The notes under the pieces are model-generated. The model saw only the letters and a list, made by a program, of their open reading frames with translations. It made no database searches and was not told where the DNA came from. From NCBI RefSeq assembly GCF_000760695.4, contig NZ_JHEG04000001.1, positions 737,525-801,524 of the forward strand: DNA of 64,000 bases. The letters are read 5' to 3'. A program made the position numbers and the translations under genes. The stretch is from Tolypothrix bouteillei VB521301. Its GTDB lineage: Bacteria > Cyanobacteriota > Cyanobacteriia > Cyanobacteriales > Nostocaceae. Positions within the stretch are counted from its first letter, which is position 1, and each line of letters opens with the position of its first letter. This document shows positions 36,725 through 44,760 of the stretch, one piece after another.

Positions 36725-37062
36725 CGGCGAATTTATTCGCCTGCTTCGCCTGCGCCTAGCCCCATAAATAGAATTTAGGGGCTACCCCGGCGCGATTTAT
36801 TTGGTGTACCGATTCAGAAGATGTTGCAAGCAACTTCCGAATTTAATACGGAAATGTCAGCAAAAACTAATGTGTACGCCAAAATCGGCAAAAATAGGCA
36901 AGAGGCAAGCAATTATTTGTTACCATTCCTCATGTCATATTATTAAGCTAGGTACCCACGGGCAAAAGCCCACAACATTTTTCATAAACACCCGTGAAAT
37001 GGGCAAAAGCCCCGTCTCTTTAGAGCGGGGTGGCCTACCCCCTATGTTCAAAGGAGTTAATC
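36725..37062. other. Element end and unexplained fragment
   Basis: After the tnpA-side hairpins, a start-less frame at about 36800-36948 (+) reads GVPIQKMLQATSEFNTEMSA and ends QEASNYLLPFLMSYY. It may be a gene remnant I cannot assign. At 37010-37030 CCCCG/CGGGG flanking CTCTTTAGAG forms the hairpin commonly seen at the tnpB-side end of IS605-type elements, so a second, emptied element may lie here. Confidence 0.4.
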
Positions 37063-37266
37063 GTGGAACAACCAAAAATTAACTGTGCTGAAGCTTGCGT
37101 CAATGGCTGTGTTTTGGGGGATAAGTGTCCCAATACAGAGTTTAGAGAAGCTACTTCAAAATTTATTGAAGATACTCCCTTAGACCAGATGATAGAAATA
37201 GCCGAAGTGGCAAGAATGAAAAAACTGATGGAACCGCCTAAATGGGTATTTCCCGAAGATACTTAA
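37063..37266 (+). CDS. Small cysteine-motif protein of unknown function
   Basis: 67 residues from a GTG at 37063. I choose this start because AAAGGAG lies eight bases upstream; a longer frame back to 37030 would begin inside the upstream hairpin. CAEACVNGCVLGDKCPN near the N-terminus has four cysteines in 16 residues, a pattern able to hold a metal or disulphides. The remainder is helical and acidic (TPLDQMIEIAEVARMKKLME). I do not recognise the family. Confidence 0.6.
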   Translation: MEQPKINCAEACVNGCVLGDKCPNTEFREATSKFIEDTPLDQMIEIAEVARMKKLMEPPKWVFPEDT

Positions 37267-37313
37267 TTACGATAAAGGATGAAGGAGAAAAAGTTTTGTA
37301 TTCACTTCATCCT

Positions 37314-38249
37314 TTAAATAACAGTTTTTTGCAAAGTTGCTATGACTCCATACATTTGAACTGGATCGAGAACCCGTAGCAGACTGCTTTGAGTCACAAG
37401 CCCGAGTTCTTTACCTCCATCCCAAGACACGACTAATCTTTTTGTGTGTCGTCGATGCATTTCCCGCAAAGCAGTTAAAAGAGAATCTTCCGGGCTTAAT
37501 AGAAAAAGCGGTGTACTCATAACAGACTGCGCCCGAACTTCTGTAAAATTAATTTGCAGTGCTTGGAATTGGACAATATCTCGCTCGGTAACGATTCCTA
37601 CAGGAACGTGAACGAAATGTCCCAAGTCTAATTCTGGATATTGTTCGGTAATGACAACACAGCTAATTTTATACTCTGCCATGACTTGAGCTAAGCTCAA
37701 CACTGAAGCAGTGACCGGCGCACGAATGACTTGGGTGGTCATAACATCTCCTACGCGCATAAGTTTGAGGAGATGGATGGGGCGCAAAATACTACGAATA
37801 CTTTCATGAGAGACAACTCCAATGAGTTCTCCCTTCTGTCCTAAAATCGGTAGATGACGAATGCGGTAGCGCCGAAATAAAAATAGAGGGGCAAAAATAT
37901 CTTTAAAAGTCGTTTGAGAGAGTGTAATCACTGGTTTTGTCATGACTTCAGCGATTGTCACTTTTTCAAAGGGTATACTTGCTGCTGTCAGCCGCACAAT
38001 ATCCCGTTCTGTAAAGATTCCTAACAATTTTGTTTCCTGCACCACCAAAACACAGCTCGAACCAGTCTCATAGGTAGGAAAACCATATTCGTGTGAATTG
38101 GCATTAGATAACGAACAACTGTGAATCCGCCTTTGATTCATTAAAGCAATAACATCTATGAGTCGTGTGTCAGTTGTAACCGTAAGTGGATTATAGTCTA
38201 TTGCTGCTTCTATTTCAGGCTCACTGGGCTGTAGGTCATCAAATTGCAT
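37314..38249 (-). CDS. Four-CBS-domain protein
   Basis: 311 residues made of two CBS pairs. Repeated signatures: LLGIFTERDIVRLTA, LIGVVSHESIRSIL, VPVGIVTERDIVQFQ and ELGLVTQSSLLRVL each close one CBS unit. IAEVMTKPVITLSQTTFKD, VGDVMTTQVIRAPV and AQSVMSTPLFLLSPEDSL open them. CBS pairs bind adenine nucleotides. In many cyanobacterial sensor kinases this array precedes PAS and kinase domains; here it is free-standing, so it may be a separate nucleotide sensor or the remaining front end of a kinase. Confidence 0.88.
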   Translation of the reverse strand: MQFDDLQPSEPEIEAAIDYNPLTVTTDTRLIDVIALMNQRRIHSCSLSNANSHEYGFPTYETGSSCVLVVQETKLLGIFTERDIVRLTAASIPFEKVTIAEVMTKPVITLSQTTFKDIFAPLFLFRRYRIRHLPILGQKGELIGVVSHESIRSILRPIHLLKLMRVGDVMTTQVIRAPVTASVLSLAQVMAEYKISCVVITEQYPELDLGHFVHVPVGIVTERDIVQFQALQINFTEVRAQSVMSTPLFLLSPEDSLLTALREMHRRHTKRLVVSWDGGKELGLVTQSSLLRVLDPVQMYGVIATLQKTVI

Positions 38250-38469
38250 GGCTAGTTTTACAAAGGAACATGGCGCTCTGTTTCATAATGTACCAAGTCT
38301 TAACAGAATTCCTCATTTATTTATTTATTGTTTAGATTAGTAACTTTTCTTAGCTGAAGGATGAGAGATGGAGGATGAAGGCTTGACAAAATATACTTTG
38401 CACGAAAGTATGTTGTTCACGGAGATACATAGGTATTTGTATTTCTTATTTGATAAGGAATAAAGTATA

Positions 38470-38505
38470 AATTTTTTATCCTTTACCCTTTATCCTTTAT
38501 CCTTG
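38470..38505. repeat. Heptameric short tandem repeat (TTTATCC) in front of pyrB
   Basis: Four copies of TTTATCC/TTTACCC directly upstream of the pyrB start, at the place where a 5' untranslated region would lie. Confidence 0.6.
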
Positions 38506-38515
38506 TTAGTTATTT

Positions 38516-39505
38516 ATGTCTAGTACCACTTGGAATCGCCATCACGTCCTTTCTCTTTCTGACTTCACAAATGCCGAATATAACACTGTCCTGCAAACAG
38601 CTGCCAGTTTTATGGAAGTCTTGTCTCGCCGGACAAAGAAAGTACCAACTTTACAGGGACAGGTGGTGGCAAATTTATTTTTTGAACCATCTACCCGGAC
38701 TCGCAGTAGTTTTGAACTCGCTGCAAAGCGGTTGTCAGCCGATACGCTCAACTTTGCTTCAGCAACTTCTTCTATAACCAAAGGAGAAACAATTCTCGAT
38801 ACGGCAAAGACTTACCTGGCAATGGGTACTGATATTATGGTGATCCGCCATAAGGAAGCAGGTGTTCCCCAGGCGATCGCAGCTGAAATGGATCGTTTGG
38901 GAGTACGGGTCAACGTCCTCAATGCAGGTGACGGTCAACACGAACATCCTTCGCAAGGATTGCTTGACTTGTTTACTATTTGTACTCTCCTTGATGCTGA
39001 CTCTCCCCAGATTGAACTCCTTAAGGATAAAAAGATTGCCATTGTTGGAGATATTGTACATTCACGGGTTGCCCGCTCAAATATTTGGAGCTTTACTGCT
39101 AGTGGCGCTCATGTCCATCTCGCAGGACCACCCACACTTTTACCGAAATTATTTGCGAATTATGGCGAAGATCAACCAGGTAAATTGTTTCTTCACTGGG
39201 AATTAGAGCCTGCTTTGCAAGATGCTGATTTTGTCATGACTCTGCGCTTGCAAAAGGAACGGATGACCGCTCATTTATTGCCCTCGTTGCGAGAGTACCA
39301 TCAAATGTATGGTATTACGCATTCAAGATTGGAACTTTGCAAACCAGAAGTCAAAATTTTGCATCCCGGTCCCGTCAACCGTGGTGTTGAAATTAGTTCT
39401 GAAGTGATGGACGATCCTAAATTTAGTCTGATTCAAAATCAAGTCAGCAGTGGTGTTGCCATTCGTATGGCTCTTTTGTACTTAATAGGCAGTGGAAAAA
39501 GTTAG
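38516..39505 (+). CDS. pyrB: Aspartate carbamoyltransferase catalytic subunit
   Basis: 329 residues. [19 protein letters not shown] is the carbamoyl-phosphate site, [15 protein letters not shown] the second, and [17 protein letters not shown] the aspartate/HPxP block. It makes carbamoyl aspartate in pyrimidine synthesis. No pyrI regulatory subunit is adjacent, as usual in cyanobacteria. A STRR lies directly in front of the start, and no clear ribosome site is visible. Confidence 0.96.
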   Translation: MSSTTWNRHHVLSLSDFTNAEYNTVLQTAASFMEVLSRRTKKVPTLQGQVVANLFFEPSTRTRSSFELAAKRLSADTLNFASATSSITKGETILDTAKTYLAMGTDIMVIRHKEAGVPQAIAAEMDRLGVRVNVLNAGDGQHEHPSQGLLDLFTICTLLDADSPQIELLKDKKIAIVGDIVHSRVARSNIWSFTASGAHVHLAGPPTLLPKLFANYGEDQPGKLFLHWELEPALQDADFVMTLRLQKERMTAHLLPSLREYHQMYGITHSRLELCKPEVKILHPGPVNRGVEISSEVMDDPKFSLIQNQVSSGVAIRMALLYLIGSGKS

Positions 39506-39543
39506 GACAACAAAAGCATCATTGCTAAAGCCCTCTACCTTCT

Positions 39544-39888
39544 TCAAGAAGCTGCGGGAAGTAAATCTACTGCTTCTGTGTTTTTATGCTCTTTCAGAAA
39601 TAAATGCCCGAGCGCAAACAAAACTTCTGCCTTTTCTGTATCTGTTGCTTGCGCGATCAGCACTTTTAAACTCACGGGAGAATCCATCGCCAGACGAGAT
39701 TTCGCAGGGTTTTTGGCTTCCTCTGGGAGAAAATTTAATACAGCAAAGTAATCGCCAGCTCTTAGATCTTGCTTACCATTCATAAATCGACTGAGGCTAC
39801 TCTCGTTGACTCCTGTCGCCTCAGAAATCTCTCTGGCGGTCAACCCACTTTCCCTAATCGCCTTAATCAAAATTTGCTGGTGATCCAT
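39544..39888 (-). CDS. XRE-family HTH regulator
   Basis: 114 residues from the ATG at 39888 (a TTG six codons earlier is also open). HTH at about residues 7-45: ILIKAIRESGLTAREISEAT then GVNESSLSRFMNGKQDL. The rest is a short helical tail (VSLKVLIAQATDTEKAEVLF). Convergent with pyrB, with 38 bp between stops. The region around its start holds TAGCAA/TTGCTA palindromes (39889-39943), probably its own operator. Confidence 0.85.
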   Translation of the reverse strand: MDHQQILIKAIRESGLTAREISEATGVNESSLSRFMNGKQDLRAGDYFAVLNFLPEEAKNPAKSRLAMDSPVSLKVLIAQATDTEKAEVLFALGHLFLKEHKNTEAVDLLPAAS

Positions 39889-39890
39889 CT

Positions 39891-39943
39891 TCTTGCTAAA
39901 TAGCAATTTTTGCTATACTATTTTCTCATTAGCAATTTTTGTA
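39891..39943. promoter_or_regulatory. Probable XRE operator: repeated TAGCAATTTTTGCTA
   Basis: TAGCAA-TTT-TTGCTA is a perfect palindrome at 39901-39915. A near copy (TAGCAATTTTTGTA) starts at 39930, and TTGCTA-AA-TAGCAA overlaps the left half at 39893-39906 just before the regulator's start. Evenly placed copies suggest autoregulation. Confidence 0.6.
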
Positions 39944-40090
39944 ATGAAAAAACATCTGTTTGTTATTTCAACAATAACAAATCAGTTGTGGAAGTGCAAT
40001 TTCCTAGTTGAAGGTTGCACGGGAACTAAAAATACGCCCTTGTCTCGGAGGACAGGGGCTACAATTTTGTAGTTTTTATCTACCGCTATT

Positions 40091-40192
40091 ATGACTCAAA
40101 ACAATTCGGAAACACAAGGGATATATTACCTAGCTCAAGCAACCTGCTTGCTCGTTTGGTCTCACTATACTGTCGTCAAGGAGGTGCTTTGA
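40091..40192 (+). CDS. Micro-ORF 1, 33 residues, coupled to micro-ORF 2
   Basis: ATG at 40091 to TGA at 40192. The product has a hydrophobic middle (IYYLAQATCLLVWSHYTVVK). Its stop is directly followed by the ATG of the next ORF (TGAATG), and that next ORF's ribosome site AAGGAGG lies inside its 3' end. This arrangement supports translation, but composition alone does not prove it. Confidence 0.4.
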   Translation: MTQNNSETQGIYYLAQATCLLVWSHYTVVKEVL

Positions 40193-40369
40193 ATGGCAAA
40201 GCTCAAACCCACGACTCACAAAACCAAAAATTTCTCTAAAGATGAAGCCCAGGGATTTAGTGCGCTCGCTCGTAAGGCAATAGCGTTTTGCGATCGCTAT
40301 TACCCTTCATCTTACAGGCTTTCAATTTCGGTTATGGCAGGCTTTACAGTGTTTCGATTGTCGAGGTGA
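40193..40369 (+). CDS. Micro-ORF 2, 58 residues
   Basis: ATG at 40193 behind a strong AAGGAGG (about eight bases upstream), ending at 40369. The N-terminus is basic (MAKLKPTTHKTKNFSKDEAQ), followed by FSALARKAIAFCDRYYPSSY. It ends four bases before the ATG of the repeat-rich gene. No family recognised. Spacing makes it the middle gene of a three-ORF unit. Confidence 0.5.
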   Translation: MAKLKPTTHKTKNFSKDEAQGFSALARKAIAFCDRYYPSSYRLSISVMAGFTVFRLSR

Positions 40370-40373
40370 AATC

Positions 40374-41762
40374 ATGATTGCTACTATAACCGAGCATCAA
40401 TGGTTTATAGTTCGCGGTTGGTTGGATAACGAAGAATGGGGAGACGAACCAGCAGATCCCGATGATGTTTGGTCTGTAGGAGATCGCGTTCGTTTGAGAA
40501 ACAGCACTGTAGAAGGAACTGTTTGTGGAAAGCAACAGAAATCTGTTTTAGTTGTCTGGAATGGGAAAAACACAGCCATTCCCGTTGAGCCTGAGTTGTT
40601 ATTGAGACTGACGCGGTTCATTCCACAAGATTTAACTTGGCTAGCGGCTGAAAGTTTTGCTGATGACTCCAACTTAAAGCATCTAAATGGGAATACTAAG
40701 AACGAGCAAGGACGATGGAATATTTCGGAGCGATCGCCTTATATCGAGTCGTCTACCTCAACAGTCTCAGATAAAAGTCGTACAGGTTTTGTACGAGAGA
40801 ACCAAATAGGACAGCATTGGTTACAGAAGTCAACTTCCACCAATGGTTCTGATGTTGGCAAGCTGTCAGATTCAGAGGATGCTAGCGGTGTTGGTCAGTT
40901 ATTACTGGGGGGTACTGTAAATAGCCCTAGTAAAAATCTTGAACAGTCCAATCCCTACTCTGGTGAAAACAACCCCACTCATGACTTACCCACCAGTAAA
41001 GATAGACCTAGTAAAAATCGCAGAATTCGTGGCGAAGGTAACGGTACTATCTACTGGCGCACCATTACCAAGAATGGAAAAGATTACCCGCAAGCCTATT
41101 ATCACTGGAAGGAGAACGATCGAAAAAAAAGCAAGTACATTCCCAAACATTTGCTAGAACTGGTTCAACAGGCAGAGAAGCAGAAACGACCAGTCAGAGA
41201 AATTTTGGCAATACTGGGTAGAGACGTTTTACTGGTGGGTAAGGAAAACAGCCCTAGTAAATTTCTACAAGAGTTCTTATCTACCAGTAAAAACAACCCC
41301 AGTAATTCCGGGGAACAGGCATTACCCACCAGTAAAAACAACCCCAGTAATTCCGGGGAACAGGCACTACCCACCAGTAAAAACAACCCCAGTAATTCCG
41401 GGGAACAGGCATTACCCACCAGTAAAAACAACCCCAGTAAAGCCGGGGAACAGGCGCTACCCACCAGTAAAAACAACCCCAGTAAAGCCGGGGAACAGGC
41501 GCTACCCACCAGTAAGAATAACCCCAGTAAACCCCGCCGAAACAAAGGCTCAGGTACTGGTTCCATTCAATGGAAGACTATTACCCTCAATGGTAAAGAT
41601 TATCCCCAACCTTGGTATCACTATGAGGTTTGGATTGAGGGCGATCGCATTACCAAAAAGAGCAAGTATATTCCCAAGCGACTACTGACTAAGATTCAGG
41701 AGCTAGAGGCACAAAAAGCTGGAGTGACCGAAATTTTAGAAGTCCTGGGAGGAAAAATTTAA
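40374..41762 (+). CDS. Repeat-rich protein with two copies of a basic module
   Basis: 462 residues. The N-terminal part (about 1-85) has an SH3/KOW-like stretch (WSVGDRVRLRNSTVEGTVCG, SVLVVWNGKNTAIPVE). A module of ~68 residues occurs twice, at about 216-283 (GNGTIYWRTITKNGKDYPQA, KKSKYIPKHLLELV, REILAILG) and 388-460 (GTGSIQWKTITLNGKDYPQP, KKSKYIPKRLLTKI, TEILEVLG). Between them are five perfect 15-residue repeats (TSKNNPSNSGEQALP or KAGEQ form) plus a partial one. The aromatic and lysine-rich module resembles those in proteins near mobile elements of filamentous cyanobacteria. Function unknown. Possible DNA or nucleic-acid binding is inferred from charge. Confidence 0.65.
   Translation: MIATITEHQWFIVRGWLDNEEWGDEPADPDDVWSVGDRVRLRNSTVEGTVCGKQQKSVLVVWNGKNTAIPVEPELLLRLTRFIPQDLTWLAAESFADDSNLKHLNGNTKNEQGRWNISERSPYIESSTSTVSDKSRTGFVRENQIGQHWLQKSTSTNGSDVGKLSDSEDASGVGQLLLGGTVNSPSKNLEQSNPYSGENNPTHDLPTSKDRPSKNRRIRGEGNGTIYWRTITKNGKDYPQAYYHWKENDRKKSKYIPKHLLELVQQAEKQKRPVREILAILGRDVLLVGKENSPSKFLQEFLSTSKNNPSNSGEQALPTSKNNPSNSGEQALPTSKNNPSNSGEQALPTSKNNPSKAGEQALPTSKNNPSKAGEQALPTSKNNPSKPRRNKGSGTGSIQWKTITLNGKDYPQPWYHYEVWIEGDRITKKSKYIPKRLLTKIQELEAQKAGVTEILEVLGGKI
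41283..41531 (+). repeat. 45-bp in-frame tandem repeat
   Basis: Five complete 45-bp units plus a partial unit, nearly identical in DNA (units 1-3 with AATTCC, units 4-5 with AAAGCC). The close DNA identity means recent expansion or homogenisation. Confidence 0.9.
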
Positions 41763-42032
41763 GTCGCTCAAGTTTCCTCGGTTATTACTGGTGGGTATTG
41801 AGAACAGCCCTAGTAAGTTCGACAGCACTAAAAATAGCAGTAGGCTGTATTAGGTAAATCTCAATAGAGAAGTTTTTGGACAAATATGTGTAATATAGCA
41901 ATCCTAAATCATTTGTAAAAAATTTAGATTGCTAATAGCTAATGCTCAAAAAGCAATTAGCTATTATCCATTAGCTATTAGCCATTAGCAGTCTTCACTC
42001 TTATTTTTATATTTCACCACTTCTTGAGTTTC

Positions 42033-42257
42033 TTAATATTTTGATAGGATTGAATTTATACGTTGATGCTGTTTTAGCCAGATTTTACAAGCCTCTTTAA
42101 CGAGTTGTTTCTCTTCTTCAGTTAGGGTTTCTTCATCTAATCCAAAAGCTAAAATCTTAGCTGCTCTTGCAGCCACATCATATTTAACTCCATGCTTAAC
42201 CAATTCAATATGATATATTGTTTCCTTTTCTTTAATTGACATCGATTTACTATACAT
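42033..42257 (-). CDS. Small hypothetical protein
   Basis: 74 residues, possibly 69 from an inner ATG at 42242. Wholly helical and charged (IKEKETIYHIELVKHGVKYD, AARAAKILAFGLDEETLTEE, KQLVKEACKIWLKQHQRINS). No membrane part, cysteine motif or known family. It resembles small cytosolic or antitoxin-sized cyanobacterial proteins, but no toxin partner is adjacent. Stands alone between the repeat-rich gene and the HisC-like gene. Confidence 0.5.
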   Translation of the reverse strand: MYSKSMSIKEKETIYHIELVKHGVKYDVAARAAKILAFGLDEETLTEEEKQLVKEACKIWLKQHQRINSILSKY

Positions 42258-42513
42258 AAGTTTTTATGTTTTTATTCTTTAAAATAAGGCACTTAATATA
42301 AGAATGTTAATTTTCTTCATACAATCGCACCACCCTAAAGAAATATAAATAATTCCTTTCTTAGGTAGATGACAAATCTTCAAACTAATAAAATCGTGCT
42401 GATTTATATGGGCTGCAATGCTTTGCACCTTTACCGATGTACTTCAATTTGCCTGAAAAATACCGAGATCGAAATCTTAAAAAAAGCTAAATTTATACAA
42501 TCGGTTAAAGACA

Positions 42514-43590
42514 CTACTTCTGCAAAAAGTTGACAGCTTCCTTTATTAGTGTCATTAATGCCTGATTTTCATCGGAACTACCGATAGATGTTCTGAAATA
42601 GTACGCATCTAATCCTGGTTTTAAACCAAAATCCTGTACAAAAATATTTTTGGCTTGGAGTGCTTGAACCAAATCTATGGAGGGAATGTTGAGTGGTTTT
42701 GTATGGACTAAAAGAAAGTTGGTTGCAGAAGGACAAACAAAGAACCCAAGATTTTCCAGTTCCCCAGCTAAATACTCCCTGTCTTGGCAAATTTGCTGAA
42801 TATTAGAATAGACATACTCCATGTCTTCTAGTGCTGCGATCGCACCTACTATGGCTAACTTATTCACGTTAAACATTTGGGATGCGCGGTAGAGATAATC
42901 CACCACAGTCTCATTGGCAATTCCGTAACCCACCCTCAGACCCGCCAAGCCAAAGCTTTTTGATAAGCTGCGTAAAATGATGAGATTTGGATAGCGATCG
43001 ACAAGGTCTGCTACAGTTTCCCGGCAAATTTCATAGTAACACTCATCTACAACCACCATGCACTCTACACGCTCCAGAATTTCCTGGATAATCTCTCGTG
43101 GAATCAGGTTAGCTGTGGGATTGTTGGGGTTAGCAATAAACAAAACCTTCGTTTTGGGAGTAACTTTCTGCACTATAGCCTCAACATCAAGCCCAAAGTC
43201 CCCAGTTCTATGGACTAAAACTGGATTTCCATTGACAACTTGAGTACTGAGAAAATACACAAAAAAGGTTGGAACTGGGATGATGACTTCTTCTCCCGGT
43301 TTGACAAAGACTTTAGCAATCAGTTCGATCAAATCGTCCGAGCCATTACCGATAAAAATCTGCTGTTCCTTTGCACCAGTATACTTGGCTAGTGCTTCTC
43401 GGAGCTGACCTCCAAGTATCTCTGGATATCTATTGATTGTCGTCACTGCATTTGTAATCGCTGCAATAACGTGGGGTGAGGGTGGGTAAGGTAACTCACC
43501 TTTATCCAGACGAATAGCATCACTCCCTTTAGCCCGTCTGGGTTCTTTCGGAGCGATCCCCTTAATATGTTCGTTAACTAAATAATCCAT
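42514..43590 (-). CDS. HisC-like PLP aminotransferase
   Basis: 358 residues, class I/II aminotransferase of the histidinol-phosphate type. IRLDKGELPYPPSP at the N-terminus, IFIGNGSDDLIELIAKVFVK (cofactor phosphate site), ANPNNPTANLI, VVVDECYYEI (aspartate to PLP nitrogen) and LRSLSKSFGLAGLRVGYGIA with the PLP lysine. It ends a four-gene minus-strand cluster with a HAD phosphatase 15 bp upstream, then an APH-like kinase and a HisD-like enzyme. True HisC acts on imidazole-acetol phosphate. In this setting a different phosphorylated keto compound is likely. Confidence 0.88.
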   Translation of the reverse strand: MDYLVNEHIKGIAPKEPRRAKGSDAIRLDKGELPYPPSPHVIAAITNAVTTINRYPEILGGQLREALAKYTGAKEQQIFIGNGSDDLIELIAKVFVKPGEEVIIPVPTFFVYFLSTQVVNGNPVLVHRTGDFGLDVEAIVQKVTPKTKVLFIANPNNPTANLIPREIIQEILERVECMVVVDECYYEICRETVADLVDRYPNLIILRSLSKSFGLAGLRVGYGIANETVVDYLYRASQMFNVNKLAIVGAIAALEDMEYVYSNIQQICQDREYLAGELENLGFFVCPSATNFLLVHTKPLNIPSIDLVQALQAKNIFVQDFGLKPGLDAYYFRTSIGSSDENQALMTLIKEAVNFLQK

Positions 43591-43605
43591 TGTTTCAAAT
43601 AATAT

Positions 43606-44733
43606 TTAAAGGTTATTTCCCAGCAACATTGGTAACTCAAGTACACTGTTTAAGATAACATCACATCCGACATTTTTGAGCATACTTTGTTGCATGGAAG
43701 CCATCTTATCTCCAAATACCCCAGTCAATACCCCAATAGATAGACATCCAGCTTGTTTGGCTGCAACAACATCACTCGTAGCATCACCAATATAAGCTGC
43801 ATACTTGCGGTCTAAAGATTGAAATTCTTTTGAACAGAAAATTTCAACATTTTCATCGGGATAAAGTGCTTTAAGTACGACAAATGGGTGGGGTTTTCCA
43901 AGTTTCTGACTGTTACTAGAACGAGATAGAATTGCCTCTGCGTCTAAAACTTCGTCATATGTAACAATACGTTTTTGGTCAAAGTATTCGAGCACCCCCA
44001 GTTGGGACAAGGGCTGAATCACTTCATTTCTCGGTCTTCCTGTTGCGATTCCTAAAGTATAGCGATCGCGTAAGTTTTCCAATAGTAACCTAATACTTTC
44101 TAGGTCTAAGATCGTATCCTCATCCGGAAGAACTCCGCTACCTTTGGTTTCATACCATTCTTGAAAGTTATGATAGCAAAGCTGCCATAAATCTCCTTTA
44201 GGTTGGAGGTAACTTAACTTTGCTCCCAAAATTTTTTCTGAGAACGAACTGACATACTCAACTACATCTGTTCCTGTTAAAATTTGAGTTTCCTCCCAAA
44301 ACTTCTCAATTAAAGCATCGCTAATTGTTGAAGTATAGTTATTTTTTGATAAGAAATTTTTCAATCTTACTAACTCCTCTTTAACAGAAAGAGGATTGCT
44401 GAGAATGCTAGCCCAAGCTTCAGGATAATTTGCTTTCACTGCATTGAGAATTCCCAGCAAATGCAGAGACACGACAAAAAAGGTTAAGTCCCAGTTTGAG
44501 TTAACCGCCCGCCTTTTTAATTCATAAACAAACTGACTGGATATAACCTTTTCACCTACTAAGGTCAAATTGCTTAAAAAAATCTCACCTTCATCAAAGT
44601 AATTTTTAAAACCAAGGTAGCTGTCACTACTTATCAAATCCCAGACAGTTAAGCGGGCTGTATTCCAATACTTTTTTTCACTAGTAATAACTCCATCCAA
44701 ATCAAAGATGAGAGTGGTAAGTTGTTGATACAT
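43606..44733 (-). CDS. HAD-superfamily phosphatase with large cap
   Basis: 375 residues. Motif I FDLDGV at 10-15 (nucleophile D11, D13), motif II T231 in IATGRPR, motif III K280 in LGKPHP and motif IV GDATSD at 316-321. The cap between motifs I and II is about 200 residues, larger than in ordinary C1-cap HAD enzymes. 15 bp before the HisC-like gene and 27 bp after the kinase gene, so co-transcribed. Likely removes phosphate from the aminotransferase product, the same order of steps as histidinol-phosphate phosphatase, but this is inference. Confidence 0.85.
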   Translation of the reverse strand: MYQQLTTLIFDLDGVITSEKKYWNTARLTVWDLISSDSYLGFKNYFDEGEIFLSNLTLVGEKVISSQFVYELKRRAVNSNWDLTFFVVSLHLLGILNAVKANYPEAWASILSNPLSVKEELVRLKNFLSKNNYTSTISDALIEKFWEETQILTGTDVVEYVSSFSEKILGAKLSYLQPKGDLWQLCYHNFQEWYETKGSGVLPDEDTILDLESIRLLLENLRDRYTLGIATGRPRNEVIQPLSQLGVLEYFDQKRIVTYDEVLDAEAILSRSSNSQKLGKPHPFVVLKALYPDENVEIFCSKEFQSLDRKYAAYIGDATSDVVAAKQAGCLSIGVLTGVFGDKMASMQQSMLKNVGCDVILNSVLELPMLLGNNL

Positions 44734-44760
44734 ATGAGAAGGGTAAAAGGATGAAGTGAT

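Larger units (their letters stand above)
35473..36790. mobile_element. IS200/IS605-family remnant
   Basis: Truncated tnpB (minus) and tnpA (plus) diverge from a 178-bp gap, the IS605 arrangement. Beyond tnpA, hairpins GGCGAA/TTCGCC (36726-36741) and TAGCCCC/GGGGCTA (36757-36784) look like the subterminal structures of such elements. The tnpB-side end is missing. Confidence 0.65.

Noticed and set aside
39492..39785. 97-residue plus-strand frame after pyrB
   Set aside because: Antisense to the XRE regulator, no start signal; overlaps the pyrB end only by chance.
41165..41566. 133-residue minus-strand frame with LLGLFLLVGSACSP repeats
   Set aside because: It is the antisense shadow of the 45-bp coding repeat. 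The plus frame has conserved modules and a ribosome site.
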